A stretch of DNA of 64,000 nucleotides, taken from Banduia mediterranea. GTDB lineage: Bacteria > Pseudomonadota > Gammaproteobacteria > Nevskiales > Nevskiaceae. Positions 20,177-30,363 of the stretch are shown here, in pieces (the first letter of the stretch is position 1; every line of letters starts with the position of its first letter). Location: NCBI RefSeq assembly GCF_031846245.1, contig NZ_JAVRIC010000016.1, forward strand, positions 1 through 64,000, read 5' to 3'. The position numbers and the translations under genes are program-made. Under the pieces are notes generated by a model. That model did not search any database. It had not been told where the DNA came from and saw nothing but the letters and a program-made list of their open reading frames with translations.

Positions 20177-21172
20177 ATGCTCAAGCCTCTGAAAATCGGG
20201 CCGTATGTTATCGATCCGGCCCTGGTGCTGGCGCCGATGGCCGGGGTCACCGACCGACCGTTCCGTATCCTGTGCCGCGAGATGGGTGCGGGCATGGCCG
20301 TGTCCGAAATGACGATCGCCGATCCAAGCTTGTGGCATACCGACAAATCGCGCCTGCGCCTGGACCATCGCGGCGAGTCTGTGCCGGTCAGCGTGCAGAT
20401 CGCCGGCTACGATGCGGCGATGCTGGCGCATGCGGCGCGTCATTGCGTGGAACACGGCGCGCAGATCGTCGATATCAACATGGGTTGTCCGGCGAAGAAG
20501 GTGTGCTCGCGCGATGCGGGCTCGGCCTTGATGCGCGACGAATCCCTGGTCGCCGAAATATGTCGCGCCGTGGTCTCGGCCGTCGAGGTTCCGGTGACGC
20601 TCAAGATTCGCACCGGTTGGGCGCGTGCGCATCGTAATGCCGTGGCTGTGGCGCGATTGGCCGAAGATGCCGGTATCGCCGCGCTGTCGGTGCACGGGCG
20701 TACCCGGGAAGACCTTTATCGCGGTGAGGCGGAGTACGCCACGATCGCCGCCGTGAAGCGGGCGGTATCGATTCCGGTGCTGGCCAATGGCGATGTCGAT
20801 TCGCCGGACAAGGCGCTTGCGGTGCTGCGCGCCACCGGCGCGGACGGTCTGATGATCGGCCGTGCGGCGCAGGGGCGGCCGTGGATCTTCGGCGAGATCG
20901 CAGAGTTTCTGCGTAGCGGGCGAGGTCTCCCGTCGCCCTCGGCCGATCAGGTTCGTGCGGTGTTGCTGCGTCACGTGTCGCAGTTGCACGAGTTCTACGG
21001 CGAAGGCCGCGGCGTACGCGTGGCGCGCAAGCACATCCGCTGGTATTGCCAGGATCATTCCGGACGTGAGTGTTTCTGGAAGCGGGTGTCGCGCCTGGAG
21101 TCTGCATCGGCGCAGCTCGATGCGATCGAAGCGGAATTTGCGGCGCCCGAGCCCTTGGCGCTGGCCGGCTGA
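20177..21172 (+). CDS. dusB: tRNA-dihydrouridine synthase B
   Basis: This FMN-dependent TIM-barrel enzyme reduces uridines in the tRNA D-loop. It has LAPMAGVTDRPFRILCRE, DINMGCPAKKVCS with the catalytic cysteine, TLKIRTGW, LSVHGRTREDLYRG and IGRAAQGRPWIF. I took the ATG at 20177 (331 residues); the TTG at 20147 would add ten residues not typical of the family. It often precedes fis, but here it stands alone and ends at a terminator shared with pckA. Confidence 0.94.
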   Translation: MLKPLKIGPYVIDPALVLAPMAGVTDRPFRILCREMGAGMAVSEMTIADPSLWHTDKSRLRLDHRGESVPVSVQIAGYDAAMLAHAARHCVEHGAQIVDINMGCPAKKVCSRDAGSALMRDESLVAEICRAVVSAVEVPVTLKIRTGWARAHRNAVAVARLAEDAGIAALSVHGRTREDLYRGEAEYATIAAVKRAVSIPVLANGDVDSPDKALAVLRATGADGLMIGRAAQGRPWIFGEIAEFLRSGRGLPSPSADQVRAVLLRHVSQLHEFYGEGRGVRVARKHIRWYCQDHSGRECFWKRVSRLESASAQLDAIEAEFAAPEPLALAG

Positions 21173-21174
21173 AA

Positions 21175-21204
21175 CGAAAAGGCGGCCCGCAGGCCGCCTT
21201 TTCG
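21175..21204. terminator. Bidirectional terminator between dusB and pckA
   Basis: A 13-bp perfect stem (CGAAAAGGCGGCC at 21175-21187 with GGCCGCCTTTTCG at 21192-21204) has a CGCA loop. A-runs and T-runs on the two sides let it work for both convergent genes, dusB (plus) and pckA (minus). Confidence 0.88.
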
Positions 21205-21225
21205 TCATACCGTCGCCGGCCGCGC

Positions 21226-22878
21226 TCAGATGCGCGCTTCGATGCCGAACTCGGAGAAGCCCTTCTTCTCGAAGTTGGCGCGGAACATGTCGCGCAACTT
21301 CATCGCCGCCTGATCATAGGCATCTCGGTCGCCCCAGGTGTTGCGCGGATTGAGCATCTCGCTCGGTACGTCCGGGCAGGTCTTGGGCATCTTCAGGTTG
21401 AGGATCGGATGCACCTCGCAGTCCACCGCGTCGAGCTGCCCGTTCAGCGCGGCATTGAGCAGCGCGCGCGTCAGCTTGATCGAAATGCGCTTGCCGATAC
21501 CGTAGGGGCCGCCGGTCCAGCCGGTGTTGAGCAGAATGCAGCGCGCCTGATGCTTCTGCATTTTGGTGGCCAGCAGCTTGGCGTACACGTTCGGCTTGTG
21601 CGACATGAACGGGCCGCCGAAGCAGGCCGAGAACGTTGGCTGCGGTTCGGTGACGCCGACTTCGGTGCCGGCCACGCGTGAGGTGAAGCCCGAGACGAAG
21701 TGGTACATCACGTCCTTGGGCTCCAGGATCGAGATCGGCGGCAGCACGCCGAAGGCATCCGCCGTCAGCAGCACGATGGTCTGCGGGTGCGGCCCCTGGC
21801 CGTTCGGCATCACATTCGGATTGGCCTCCAGCGGGTACGAGAAGCGCGTGTTTTCGGCGATGGAATTGTCGGTCAGGTCCAGCTCGTCGGGATGGCATTC
21901 GGCCATCGTCCTGCCGGGCAGCGGCGGCACGTTTTCAATGATGGTGCCGGGCTTGGACAGCGCCGCCGCGATCACGGGTTCGGCTTCCTTGTCGAGGTCG
22001 ATCAGCTTGGCATAGCAGCCGTCTTCGAGGTTGCACAGGCCGTTGTCGGACCAGATTGTTTCATCGTCGCCGATCAGACGACGCTCGGGATCGGCCGACA
22101 GCGTGGTCTTGCCGGTGCCGGACAAGCCGAACAGAATCGCTGCATCGTCCTTGGCGCCGACGTTGGCGGAGCAGTGCATCGACAGACGGCCTTCGTTCGG
22201 CATCAGGAAATTGCCAACCGTGAAAATGGTCTTCTTGACCACGCCACAGTAGTCGGCGCGCCCGGCGACCAGACAGATACGGTTCTTGATGTCGATGATC
22301 ACGGCGGCTTCGGAACGGCTGCCGTCGCGTTCTGGTTCGCAGAAGAAACTCGGCACGTTGAGCATGGTCCAGCGCCGCGCCTCGACGTCCTTCACGCCGT
22401 CGAGGTTTTTCGGGAACATGTTGTGCGCGAACATCGCATGGGTGGCGTACTCGCCGACGAAGCGGTACGGCACGGCGAAGTCCGGGTCGGAGCCCATGAA
22501 CACGTCTTTGACATACAGCGTGGACTGCTTGGCGTTGACGTGCTCGACGACGCGCTTCAGCAGCCCTTCGTATTTGTCCGGATCGTAGGTATTGAGGTCG
22601 GGCTTGAACCAGACCTCGTCGGCGAGGCCGGGCCATTGCACGGCGTAGGTGTCCTTGGTGCGGCGGCCGGTGCAGTCCGGGTCGGTGTAGTAGACCAGCG
22701 GGCCTTTGTCGCCAAGGCTTGTGGCATAGGCCTTCTGCTCATCGGAAGGGCCATCGGAGCGCACGCGACCGCGGTCGTTGGCGATGGCTTCGGCAAAGAG
22801 TTCCTCCTTGCTCAGATTGTCCTTATAGTGGACGGTCGTCAGCCCGAACAGCGTTTCGAGATCGGCCTTTAAGCTCAT
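21226..22878 (-). CDS. pckA: Phosphoenolpyruvate carboxykinase (ATP)
   Basis: This 550-residue enzyme converts oxaloacetate plus ATP to phosphoenolpyruvate, the first step of gluconeogenesis. The P-loop FGLSGTGKTTLS, the metal-binding LIGDDETIWSDNG, and the SYPLEANPNV region identify the ATP-dependent family (E. coli 540 residues). I chose the ATG at 22878, preceded by GAGGA about 8 nt upstream; the frame runs open far upstream but without family similarity. The 185 bp between this start and the small secreted gene at 23064 hold no clear gene. Confidence 0.96.
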   Translation of the reverse strand: MSLKADLETLFGLTTVHYKDNLSKEELFAEAIANDRGRVRSDGPSDEQKAYATSLGDKGPLVYYTDPDCTGRRTKDTYAVQWPGLADEVWFKPDLNTYDPDKYEGLLKRVVEHVNAKQSTLYVKDVFMGSDPDFAVPYRFVGEYATHAMFAHNMFPKNLDGVKDVEARRWTMLNVPSFFCEPERDGSRSEAAVIIDIKNRICLVAGRADYCGVVKKTIFTVGNFLMPNEGRLSMHCSANVGAKDDAAILFGLSGTGKTTLSADPERRLIGDDETIWSDNGLCNLEDGCYAKLIDLDKEAEPVIAAALSKPGTIIENVPPLPGRTMAECHPDELDLTDNSIAENTRFSYPLEANPNVMPNGQGPHPQTIVLLTADAFGVLPPISILEPKDVMYHFVSGFTSRVAGTEVGVTEPQPTFSACFGGPFMSHKPNVYAKLLATKMQKHQARCILLNTGWTGGPYGIGKRISIKLTRALLNAALNGQLDAVDCEVHPILNLKMPKTCPDVPSEMLNPRNTWGDRDAYDQAAMKLRDMFRANFEKKGFSEFGIEARI

Positions 22879-23063
22879 GCGGAGGTCCTCGGGAATCAAA
22901 AAGAAGCGGGGGCCGCGCAAAAAATCGGCGGCAAATAGTCGGCTAGGATAGTTCGTGGCGAAATGGCACAGCAAGTCCGTCCGCCGGCAATTCTCGCCGA
23001 TTGTGGCTAGGGCTGAATGACGCTGCGCTGTACGCGGAAGGCCCGTTGGGCGAGAATCAGGCC

Positions 23064-23393
23064 GTGAACAGACGCCATCAGCTTTGGGTTTTCGTCGCCA
23101 GTGCCGCGCTCTCCAGCGCGGCCACCGCGCAGATTGCGCCGGGCTCCACGGAGCAATACGGCGATCGTACACGCGGCCAATTCGGCGATCCCGCCGACGG
23201 CAATTTCGGCGACCCATCCAAGGGGTTCTTCGGTGGCCGTTTCCCGGCCGAACCACCGTGGGAACCGCGCCCGCCCTCCGATACCAGTGCCGTGGACAGT
23301 GCGCCTTATGTGGTGCTGCCGGGGCCTTCGGACCCGCGTACCGACCGTATCGACCGGCCGCCGGAGCGTGACCCGCGCGCGGACGGACCGTAG
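23064..23393 (+). CDS. Small secreted protein with repeated FGDP motif
   Basis: The GTG at 23064 gives 109 residues. The N-terminus (VNRRHQ then WVFVASAALSSAATA) is a typical Sec signal peptide, with a likely cut after ATA. The mature part has a short repeat: DRTRGQFGDP, ADGNFGDP, SKGFFGG. It then becomes proline- and arginine-rich. I do not recognise a family. It is convergent with pilJ. Confidence 0.55.
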   Translation: MNRRHQLWVFVASAALSSAATAQIAPGSTEQYGDRTRGQFGDPADGNFGDPSKGFFGGRFPAEPPWEPRPPSDTSAVDSAPYVVLPGPSDPRTDRIDRPPERDPRADGP

Positions 23394-23411
23394 CGCCTCC
23401 GACGGCAGCGG

Positions 23412-25415
23412 CTATTCGATCTCCTTGGGCAATTTGAAGCCGCTGACCGACTGACGCAGCTTTTCCGACAGCACATTGAGTTCACCGACCGCTTCGGCGG
23501 TCCTCGCGGCGGAGCCGGAGGTTTCCGTCGCGATCTCGCGGACCACCTGCATGGTTCCTGAAACCACCTGAGCTTCGGCCGACTGTGCGCGCGCCGCCCG
23601 CGCGATTTCGCTCATCAGACGCGACAGTTCCTGCGAGGTCGATTCCATCTGGGTCAGCGCCTGACCGGCCTCCTCGGCGGCGCGGGCGCTGCCGACCACG
23701 TTGCCGGTGGAGCGCTCCATCGAGATGATGGCCTCATTGGTATCGGCCTGAATCGTCTTGACCAGGGTTTCGATCTGACGCGTTGCACTGGCGGCACGTT
23801 CGGCGAGCCGCTGGACCTCGTCGGCGACCACGGCGAAGCCGCGCCCGGCCTCACCGGCCATCGCCGCCTGAATCGAGGCGTTCAGTGCCAGCGTGTTGGT
23901 CTGTTCGGCGATGTCGTTGATCAGCTCGGTAATGTTGCCGATTTCCTGCGAGGACTCGCCGAGGCGTTTGATGCGCTTGGAGGTGTCCTGAATCTGTTCG
24001 CGCAGCGCGGCCATGCCCTGGATCGTGCGGCCGACCGTGGTGGCCCCGTTGTGCGCGACCTCGACCGAAGTCTGCGCCTGCGCCGAGACCTGTTCGGCGC
24101 GGCCGGCCACCTGCGACAGCGAGTCGCTCATTCGCGCGACGACGCTGCTGGCACTGGCGATCTCCCGGGTCTGGCGCTCGGAGGCGGCGTTCATGCGCCG
24201 CGCGGTTTCCTGGGTGCTGCTGGCGGCGGCCGCGATCTCCACCGAGGTATTGGTGATCGTGCCGACCAGCGATCGCATGTTGACCACGGTGTAGTTGATC
24301 GAGTCGGCGATGGCGCCGGTGAAGTCCTCGGTCACCGTCACGTCGACCGTGAGGTCGCCGTCGGCGAGGTTGGTGATTTCGTCGAGCAGTTCGAGAATCG
24401 CCTGCTGCTGCCTGGCGTCGCGGACGTCGGCGCGAGATGAGCGTCGGCGCACTGCCTCGAGGAACAGATAGACAAAAAGCGCCAGCAGCGCCAGCGCCGC
24501 GGCACCGGCTGCGTACGACAGAGTGGGCGGCCCGCTGTTGCGCTCGACTTCCTGGAGCACGCCCTGCTGCACGACGTTGGCGGCGCGTACCATGGGTTCC
24601 ACCTGCCCAAGGAAGCTGGCGGCGGCGGCATTGAAGGCCGACAGTGCCGGCGCGTTGTCGACGATCAGATCGACCTGCGAGATCAGTGTGTCGAACTGTG
24701 TTGCCGCGGCGCTGGCCTGGGCGGCGGCATCGCCGCTGAGCCCGGCCTCGGCCAGCGCACGATGGCTGCGCAGGAACTCGTCGGAAAGGCTTTGCAGCGT
24801 CTGCACCAGCGGCGTGGTATCGACCGCGATGTCGGTGATGCCGCGCGCGGCCACGGCCATGCGCTCCAGACGCACCAGCTGGATCGTCGCGACCACGCTG
24901 CTGTTGGCGCTGCGTTGGCGCAGTTCGCCGACCAGCTGCTCGTAACTCGGCTTGAGCTGATCGAGCGTGGAGATCAACGAATTGGCGGCGTCAGCGGTGA
25001 TGCGATAGGTGCCAAGGGTGCTTGCCAGGGTCGAGATCGTGGGGCTGATTTCGCTCCAGCTGGCGACGAGGCGGTCCACATCCGCTTGGAATTCATCGGA
25101 GATCGGTGCGATCCCGATCGAGGCGTCGCCCTCGCGCAGCGTCTGACTGAAATACTCGAAATCATTGCCAAGCGCCGTCAGCACGCGGCCATTCGGCTCA
25201 AAGCCTTGAGTGGTCTCGCGGGAAACCTGCGTCAGCGAGTCCGAAAAGCGTTCGATGCCGGCCGCCAGTCCGCGCCAGCCGTCGATGCGCGCGACCCGCT
25301 GCTGATAAACGAACAGACCAGCCACGGCGGTCGCGAGCGCGACCAGGGCCAGGACTAGAACCAGGGTCTCGCGTCCCGAAACGGCGGACACCAGTCCGCG
25401 GGCTTGCTTCGCCAT
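23412..25415 (-). CDS. pilJ: Methyl-accepting chemotaxis protein PilJ of the Pil-Chp twitching system
   Basis: This 667-residue inner-membrane chemoreceptor has TM1 near residues 17-38, a long periplasmic region, TM2 near 300-322 ([17 protein letters not shown]), a HAMP-like linker, and a long cytoplasmic coiled coil. The coil's hairpin tip reads [19 protein letters not shown] then [16 protein letters not shown]. The late tip and neighbouring pilH support PilJ rather than a flagellar receptor. PilJ senses surface or pilus state and signals through PilI to ChpA. No CheR homologue (PilK) follows it. Confidence 0.9.
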   Translation of the reverse strand: MAKQARGLVSAVSGRETLVLVLALVALATAVAGLFVYQQRVARIDGWRGLAAGIERFSDSLTQVSRETTQGFEPNGRVLTALGNDFEYFSQTLREGDASIGIAPISDEFQADVDRLVASWSEISPTISTLASTLGTYRITADAANSLISTLDQLKPSYEQLVGELRQRSANSSVVATIQLVRLERMAVAARGITDIAVDTTPLVQTLQSLSDEFLRSHRALAEAGLSGDAAAQASAAATQFDTLISQVDLIVDNAPALSAFNAAAASFLGQVEPMVRAANVVQQGVLQEVERNSGPPTLSYAAGAAALALLALFVYLFLEAVRRRSSRADVRDARQQQAILELLDEITNLADGDLTVDVTVTEDFTGAIADSINYTVVNMRSLVGTITNTSVEIAAAASSTQETARRMNAASERQTREIASASSVVARMSDSLSQVAGRAEQVSAQAQTSVEVAHNGATTVGRTIQGMAALREQIQDTSKRIKRLGESSQEIGNITELINDIAEQTNTLALNASIQAAMAGEAGRGFAVVADEVQRLAERAASATRQIETLVKTIQADTNEAIISMERSTGNVVGSARAAEEAGQALTQMESTSQELSRLMSEIARAARAQSAEAQVVSGTMQVVREIATETSGSAARTAEAVGELNVLSEKLRQSVSGFKLPKEIE

Positions 25416-25482
25416 GATGATCTCTAGATTTTTATCCGGGCGGTGTGTCTCGCCGTGATTGCGCTGCGATACGGTGTGAGCC

Positions 25483-25848
25483 TCAGTGACCCAGCACGTC
25501 GCCGACCTTGGACAGCAGCTCGGAATCGCGCAAGGGTTTGACGATGTAGTCCCTGGCGCCCTGGCGCATCGCCCAAAGCCGGTCCGTTTCCTGACTTTTG
25601 CTGCTGACCACGATGATCGGAATGTGCGCGGTGTCCGGGCTCTTGGACAGCGTACGTGTGGCCTGGAAGCCGTTGACGCCCGGCATCACCACATCCATCA
25701 CGATGCAATCCGGATGCCGCTCACGGACCTGCGTGATCGCATCCTGGCCGCCGCTGGCCTCGATCACTTCGTGTCCGGCCTTGGACAACACAGTCTTCAG
25801 GTAAGCGACATCTGTAGGCGAATCGTCGACGACAAGTATCCGTGCCAT
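25483..25848 (-). CDS. pilH: Twitching response regulator PilH
   Basis: This 121-residue single-domain receiver has acidic pocket Asp8/Asp9, phospho-acceptor Asp52 in [10 protein letters not shown], and a lysine in DYIVKPL. The ATGs at 25848 and 25881 are both possible; [10 protein letters not shown] matches PilH. The QETDRLW and RQGARDY stretches resemble P. aeruginosa PilH. In that species PilH tunes pilus retraction, with ChpA as kinase. It lies 67 bp before pilJ and 110 bp after the pyrC-like gene. Confidence 0.88.
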   Translation of the reverse strand: MARILVVDDSPTDVAYLKTVLSKAGHEVIEASGGQDAITQVRERHPDCIVMDVVMPGVNGFQATRTLSKSPDTAHIPIIVVSSKSQETDRLWAMRQGARDYIVKPLRDSELLSKVGDVLGH

Positions 25849-25958
25849 ATCCCCAATCTCCCCAATCACTTGGCGACGCAAGTTGGTCGAAACTATACAC
25901 GCTAAACGGCAACGATAGTCTGCACCGAACGGTGCTGCGAATCGGGAGCTGCCGAAGT

Positions 25959-27242
25959 CTACCTTTCGAAAACGCGACGTCCCGAGAACCAGGTTCCGAG
26001 CACCCGGCCGCGCAGGCTGCGTCCCAGAAACGGCGTATTGCGGCCGCGGCTGAGCAGGGTCTGCGGACCGACGTCCCAGCGGGCCTGCGGGTCGAGCAGA
26101 ACGAAGTCGGCGCGTGCGCCGGGCGTGAGCGAACCGCTGGCGCGGCGCAGAATTCGCGCGGGCCCCGATGTCAGCCGCGCCACCAGATCGATCGGCTCGA
26201 TCACGCCCTGGTCGATCAGCCCCAGTCCCAGCGACAGCAGCGTGTCGAGGCCCGAGATTCCGGGTTCGGTCAAGGGGAACGGATTGGTCTTGGCGTCGCC
26301 TTCATGCGGCTGATGGTCCGAGCAGATCGCGCCGATGGCACCCGAGGCGACCGCGTGGCGCAGCGCTTCGCGATCGTCCGCTTCGCGCAGTGGCGGAATC
26401 ACGTGACAGTGCGGGTCGAAACCTTCGAGATCGGCATCGCTCAACCACAGCGCGTGCATCGCCACGTCGGCGGTGACCGGCAATCCTGCGGACTGCGCCT
26501 GGATCAGCATGGTCGCGGCGCGGGCCGATGACAGACGCCCGAAATGCAGGCGTGCCCCCGTGGTTTCGGCCAGCGCCAGCCATTGCGCCATCGCGGTGGT
26601 TTCGGCCGCGACAGGAATTGCCGGCAGGCCCAGGCGCGTGGCCACCGCGCCTTCATGCGCGCAACCATTGCCGGCAAGCGCGCCCGACATCGGCACGATA
26701 TGCACGCTCAGGTCCAGGGTCGCGGCGTATTCGAGCGCGCGGCGCATCAGCAGGCTGTCGTCGAGCGGCGCCGTCGCCTGACTCACGCCGACGCAACCGG
26801 CCGCCGACAGCGCCGCCATCTCGGCCAATACCCGGCCTTCGAGACCGCGCGTCAGCGCGCCCAGGGGCAGCAGCTCGAAATCGCCGAGCTCCGCAACCCG
26901 TGAGCGCAGCCAGTCGAGCACGGCCGGGGAATCGATCGCCGGGCGGGTATCCGGTGGCAGCACCAGTGTGGTGATGCCACCGGCCAGCGCGGCGCGCGAT
27001 TCCGAACGCAGCGTGCCCTTGCCGGACTGCCCCGGTTCGCGCAGGCGCCCAGCCAGGTCGATCAGGCCCGGCATCAGCCATCGGCCTTCGGCGCCCAGCG
27101 TCTGATCGAAGTCGCCACCAGGACGCAGCCGTCCGCAGCTTTCGATGCGTCCCTCACGCACCGAGACGAAGCCTTCGCCGTCGAAGCCATTGGCCGGGTC
27201 GATGATGCGTGCGCCGCAGATCAGCAGGCTGGAGCCGTTCAT
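25959..27242 (-). CDS. pyrC': Dihydroorotase-like protein, probably catalytically inactive (PyrC')
   Basis: This is a 427-residue amidohydrolase of the dihydroorotase family. The metal motif DxHxH that normally begins the barrel is changed: after PGLID the residues are LAGRLREPG, so the two histidines are replaced by Ala64 and Arg66. In Pseudomonas such a pseudo-dihydroorotase (PyrC') is needed only to hold aspartate transcarbamoylase together. The 4-nt overlap with pyrB supports that role. A catalytic-type dihydroorotase is encoded separately at 50560-51894. Confidence 0.88.
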   Translation of the reverse strand: MNGSSLLICGARIIDPANGFDGEGFVSVREGRIESCGRLRPGGDFDQTLGAEGRWLMPGLIDLAGRLREPGQSGKGTLRSESRAALAGGITTLVLPPDTRPAIDSPAVLDWLRSRVAELGDFELLPLGALTRGLEGRVLAEMAALSAAGCVGVSQATAPLDDSLLMRRALEYAATLDLSVHIVPMSGALAGNGCAHEGAVATRLGLPAIPVAAETTAMAQWLALAETTGARLHFGRLSSARAATMLIQAQSAGLPVTADVAMHALWLSDADLEGFDPHCHVIPPLREADDREALRHAVASGAIGAICSDHQPHEGDAKTNPFPLTEPGISGLDTLLSLGLGLIDQGVIEPIDLVARLTSGPARILRRASGSLTPGARADFVLLDPQARWDVGPQTLLSRGRNTPFLGRSLRGRVLGTWFSGRRVFER

Positions 27243-28234
27243 GCGTCAGCACCCTGCGCGCTGTCGCGCAGACCGGCGGCGGTACTTCCTCGCGCGCCCA
27301 GAATCATCGCCATCACCGCCATGCGCACCGCAATGCCATGCTCGACCTGCTGGAGGATCAGCGAGCGCGGGCCGTAAGCCACATCACCTTCGATCTCGAC
27401 GCCACGATTGATCGGGCCGGGGTGCATCACCAGCGCCTCGGGTTTGAGGCGGTCGAGACGCGCCTGGGTGAGCCCGTACAAACGATGGAATTCTCCGGGC
27501 GAAGCCAGGAAGTAGCCGGACATGCGTTCGCGCTGCAGGCGCAGCAGCATCACCACATCCACATCGTCCAGGCCGGCATCGAGATCGTGGTACGGCGCGG
27601 CGCCCATGGCTTCGATGCCGGTCGGGATCAGAGTGCGCGGACCGATTACGCGGATTTCCCTGGCACCGAGGATGCGCAGCGCGTGGATGTCCGAGCGCGC
27701 GACACGCGAATGCAGGATGTCGCCGATGATCGCAACCTTGAGCTGACCGAAATCCGGGCGATGGCGACGGATCGTGAACATGTCCAGCAGTGCCTGTGTC
27801 GGATGCGCATGGCGTCCGTCTCCGGCATTGAGGATCGCCACGCCCGGCGTGGCGTGCTGTGCGAAGAAATGCGCTGCGCCGCTGGCGTCGTGGCGCACCA
27901 CGAACATGTCCACCTGCATCGCCTGCAGCGTGGCCAGGGTGTCGAGCAGGGTTTCACCCTTGGTGGTGCTGCTGCTTGAAGCCTGGATGTTGAGCACGTC
28001 GGCGGACAGTCGCTTGGCCGCCAGTTCGAAGGTGGTGCGCGTACGCGTACTGGCCTCGAAGAACAGGTTCATCACGGTGCGGCCACGCAGCAGCGGCACC
28101 TTCTTGATCGTGGATTCACCGACCGAGGACAGCGACTCCGCGGTATCCAGAATCTCGCTCAGCAGAGCCTGGGGCAGGCCCTCGATCGTCAGCAGGTGGC
28201 GCAGCCGGCCGTGTTCGTCGACTTGCAGGCTCAT
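27239..28234 (-). CDS. pyrB: Aspartate carbamoyltransferase catalytic subunit
   Basis: PyrB (331 residues) joins carbamoyl phosphate and aspartate. The carbamoyl-phosphate site [15 protein letters not shown] and the aspartate-binding [13 protein letters not shown] are intact, along with [12 protein letters not shown]. It overlaps pyrR upstream and pyrC' downstream by 4 nt each (ATGA), indicating translational coupling. No regulatory pyrI gene is present, as expected for the PyrB-PyrC' type. Confidence 0.95.
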   Translation of the reverse strand: MSLQVDEHGRLRHLLTIEGLPQALLSEILDTAESLSSVGESTIKKVPLLRGRTVMNLFFEASTRTRTTFELAAKRLSADVLNIQASSSSTTKGETLLDTLATLQAMQVDMFVVRHDASGAAHFFAQHATPGVAILNAGDGRHAHPTQALLDMFTIRRHRPDFGQLKVAIIGDILHSRVARSDIHALRILGAREIRVIGPRTLIPTGIEAMGAAPYHDLDAGLDDVDVVMLLRLQRERMSGYFLASPGEFHRLYGLTQARLDRLKPEALVMHPGPINRGVEIEGDVAYGPRSLILQQVEHGIAVRMAVMAMILGARGSTAAGLRDSAQGADA

Positions 28235-28797
28235 GCCGGCACCTCGATCACGCGCAGTGCATCGGGTGCCAGTGTCAGCTTGTGCCCGGCGGAGGCTTCC
28301 AGCGTGCGACCGGTGAGGTCCGCCGTGATCGGCAGTTCGCGGCCGGCTCGTTCCAGCAGCGTGACCAGCAGCACGCGCCGAGGGCGCCCCAGGTCGAACA
28401 GGGCATTCATCGCCGCGCGCGCCGTGCGCCCGGTGTGCAGCACATCGTCCACCAGCACCACGCAATGACCGTCCAGACTGAGCGGCATGCGCGAGGGCCG
28501 CGAGGCATGCAGGCCGCGTTCGCCGAAATCGTCACGGTAGAAATTGGCATCCAGTTCACCGCGTTCGATGGACTTCGCCAGGGACCCGGGCAGGCGTTGA
28601 TACAAGGCTTCGGCGACCCGCACGCCGCCGGTTTCGAGTCCGACCCAGGTGATCGGCGCCTTTTCCCCGGTCAGGTGAATCACCAGCGCCTGCGCCATCT
28701 CATCGAGACAAGCGCTCAGCTCGGCGGTATCGATCAGGACGGTGGCGGACGCGGTGTTCAGGCCGGCGTTGAAGGAATCGGAGTCTGGTTCAACCAT
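28231..28797 (-). CDS. pyrR: PyrR bifunctional protein / uracil phosphoribosyltransferase family
   Basis: This 188-residue phosphoribosyltransferase carries the PRPP-binding motif [19 protein letters not shown] and the RDDF segment typical of PyrR. In Gram-positives PyrR attenuates pyr mRNA; in Pseudomonas it controls pyr transcription differently. The ATG at 28797 lies inside ruvX (40-nt overlap), which is unusual, and no better start codon appears before the conserved region. I see no PyrR-type attenuator here. Confidence 0.87.
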   Translation of the reverse strand: MVEPDSDSFNAGLNTASATVLIDTAELSACLDEMAQALVIHLTGEKAPITWVGLETGGVRVAEALYQRLPGSLAKSIERGELDANFYRDDFGERGLHASRPSRMPLSLDGHCVVLVDDVLHTGRTARAAMNALFDLGRPRRVLLVTLLERAGRELPITADLTGRTLEASAGHKLTLAPDALRVIEVPA

Positions 28798-29186
28798 TGT
28801 TCGAGAATCAGGCAGGCGGCAACCGCGTCGATTTCGCTGGGGGCGCCTGCACGCCGACGCCCCTCGGCTTTGCGTAGTCTGATCGTTGTTTCGGCGGCAA
28901 GCGAGCTGTGTCGTTCATCACAGGTGTGAACCGGCAGACCGCTGCGCTTGCGCAGCGTCGCGGCGAACTGCAGGGCGCGTGTGGTCACGGGCTGGGTCTC
29001 GCCGTCGGCGGTCAGCGGCAGGCCGACGACACAGGCGCTCGGACGCCATTGCTCGATCAGGCCGATGATGCGCGGCCAGTCCTGAGCCAGGGTGGCCAGC
29101 GGGCGGGCACTGCGTGTGAACGTTTCACCGACGGCGACGCCGATGCGTTTGTCGCCGTAGTCGAAGCCCAGCACGGTTCCGCTCAC
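28758..29186 (-). CDS. ruvX: Holliday junction resolvase-like / pre-16S rRNA nuclease RuvX (YqgF)
   Basis: This 142-residue RNase H-like fold protein has LGFDYGDKRIGVAVGE near the start and CDERHSSLAA later, both typical of YqgF. E. coli YqgF is essential and matures 16S rRNA. The GTG at 29186 overlaps the algH stop (GTGA), which fixes the start. Confidence 0.92.
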   Translation of the reverse strand: MSGTVLGFDYGDKRIGVAVGETFTRSARPLATLAQDWPRIIGLIEQWRPSACVVGLPLTADGETQPVTTRALQFAATLRKRSGLPVHTCDERHSSLAAETTIRLRKAEGRRRAGAPSEIDAVAACLILEQWLNQTPIPSTPA

Positions 29187-29743
29187 GCGTGTCCGGCCTG
29201 GTCGCTGAGCTGGGTCACGTCCACGCCGAGCAGACGCGTCGCCGCCAGCCAACGGTCGACCGCCGGAGTGTGAAACAGGATGGCCTTGTCCACCGGCGTG
29301 TTGAGCCAGGCGTTGCCGAGAATCTCCTCCTCAAGCTGTCCGGCGTCCCAGCCGGCATAGCCGAGCGCGACGATGAACTCGGAGGGTCCATTGCCCTCGG
29401 TCATCGCCTTGAGAATGTCGCGTGAGGTGGTGATGTAGAGATCCTCTGCGATGCGCATCGAGGACTCCCAGGCGCCAGGCTGGCGATGCACCACGAAGCC
29501 GCGTTCCGGCTGGACCGGGCCACCCCAGAACACTTGGGTGTCCACGCCGGACAAGGCGCCGGCTTCCAGGCCCATGTGAGAGATCATGTCCCTGAGCTTG
29601 AGCTCGGTCGGTCGATTGACGATCAGCCCCAGCGCGCCCTCGTCGTTGTGCTCGCACAACAGCGTGACGGAATGATTGAAGTTCTCGTCATCGAGGCCCG
29701 GCATGGCAACGAGGAACTGGTTGCTGAAGTAGGGCGCTTCCAT
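29183..29743 (-). CDS. algH: YqgE/AlgH family protein
   Basis: This 186-residue DUF179 protein contains NQFLVAMPGLDDENF, ALGLIVNRPTE, VFWGGPVQPERGFVVH and ALGYAGWDAGQLEEE. The biochemical role is unknown; in Pseudomonas it affects alginate and other regulons. It precedes ruvX as in most gammaproteobacteria. Confidence 0.94.
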   Translation of the reverse strand: MEAPYFSNQFLVAMPGLDDENFNHSVTLLCEHNDEGALGLIVNRPTELKLRDMISHMGLEAGALSGVDTQVFWGGPVQPERGFVVHRQPGAWESSMRIAEDLYITTSRDILKAMTEGNGPSEFIVALGYAGWDAGQLEEEILGNAWLNTPVDKAILFHTPAVDRWLAATRLLGVDVTQLSDQAGHA

Positions 29744-29797
29744 GTGCCAAGTATCCGCGTCGCGGCGACGGGGAACAAGCCGGACACGCCGCGCGGC

Positions 29798-30349
29798 CTA
29801 TCGCGGAGCTTCGTCGCCGGCAGCCGACGGTGCAAGCGGCGGCAGGCGTGCCAGTATCCGCGAGGCGATCCAGCCGGTCACGGTGCCGAACAGCAGCGCC
29901 GCGCCCAGCAGAAGAGGCAGCAGCCGCAGCAGGCCGGGGTGCGGAATGAACAGGCGATAGGCGACGAAGAACTGCCCGCTCATGTGGGCCAGTGCGGCCA
30001 GCACCGACAGGCCTATGGCCGACAGTCGCGCAGCCGGCATCACACGGTTCCAGCCAGCGCCCAGGCACAGCGCCAGTATCGACAGCGTGGCGCCGCTGGC
30101 GGACAGCCAGAAGCTGGGCGTCATCAGGCTGCCGACCAGCAGGCTGCCGACCAGCACGCGCAGTGCGCCGACCCAGATCGCTGCGCGCAGGCCGTGGCGC
30201 AGCAGCACGATCAGCGTGACCGCGTTGGCCAGGCCGGGTTTGATGCCGGGCACCGGACTCGGGAAGCTCGCTTCGAGAATATGAATGGCGATCGCCAGTG
30301 CCGCGAACCAGGCAATCAGTCGGTCCTGCTGGTCCGGGACGGCATTCAT
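29798..30349 (-). CDS. Gx transporter / heptaprenyl diphosphate synthase component I-like membrane protein
   Basis: This 183-residue integral membrane protein has five to six hydrophobic helices. FPSPVPGIKPGLANAVTLIV, the glycine/proline-containing region typical of the Gx transporter (Hpre_diP_synt_I) family, lies near the start. I chose the ATG at 30349 because the upstream extension overlaps the NusG-II gene. The substrate is unknown; relatives resemble ECF transporter S-components and may move a flavin or quinone precursor. It lies 14 bp after the NusG-II gene. Confidence 0.75.
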   Translation of the reverse strand: MNAVPDQQDRLIAWFAALAIAIHILEASFPSPVPGIKPGLANAVTLIVLLRHGLRAAIWVGALRVLVGSLLVGSLMTPSFWLSASGATLSILALCLGAGWNRVMPAARLSAIGLSVLAALAHMSGQFFVAYRLFIPHPGLLRLLPLLLGAALLFGTVTGWIASRILARLPPLAPSAAGDEAPR

Positions 30350-30363
30350 GCTGGCCGCCGACT

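Noticed and set aside
21700-22872. 390-codon plus-strand frame
   Set aside because: It is antisense to pckA, whose catalytic motifs are complete.
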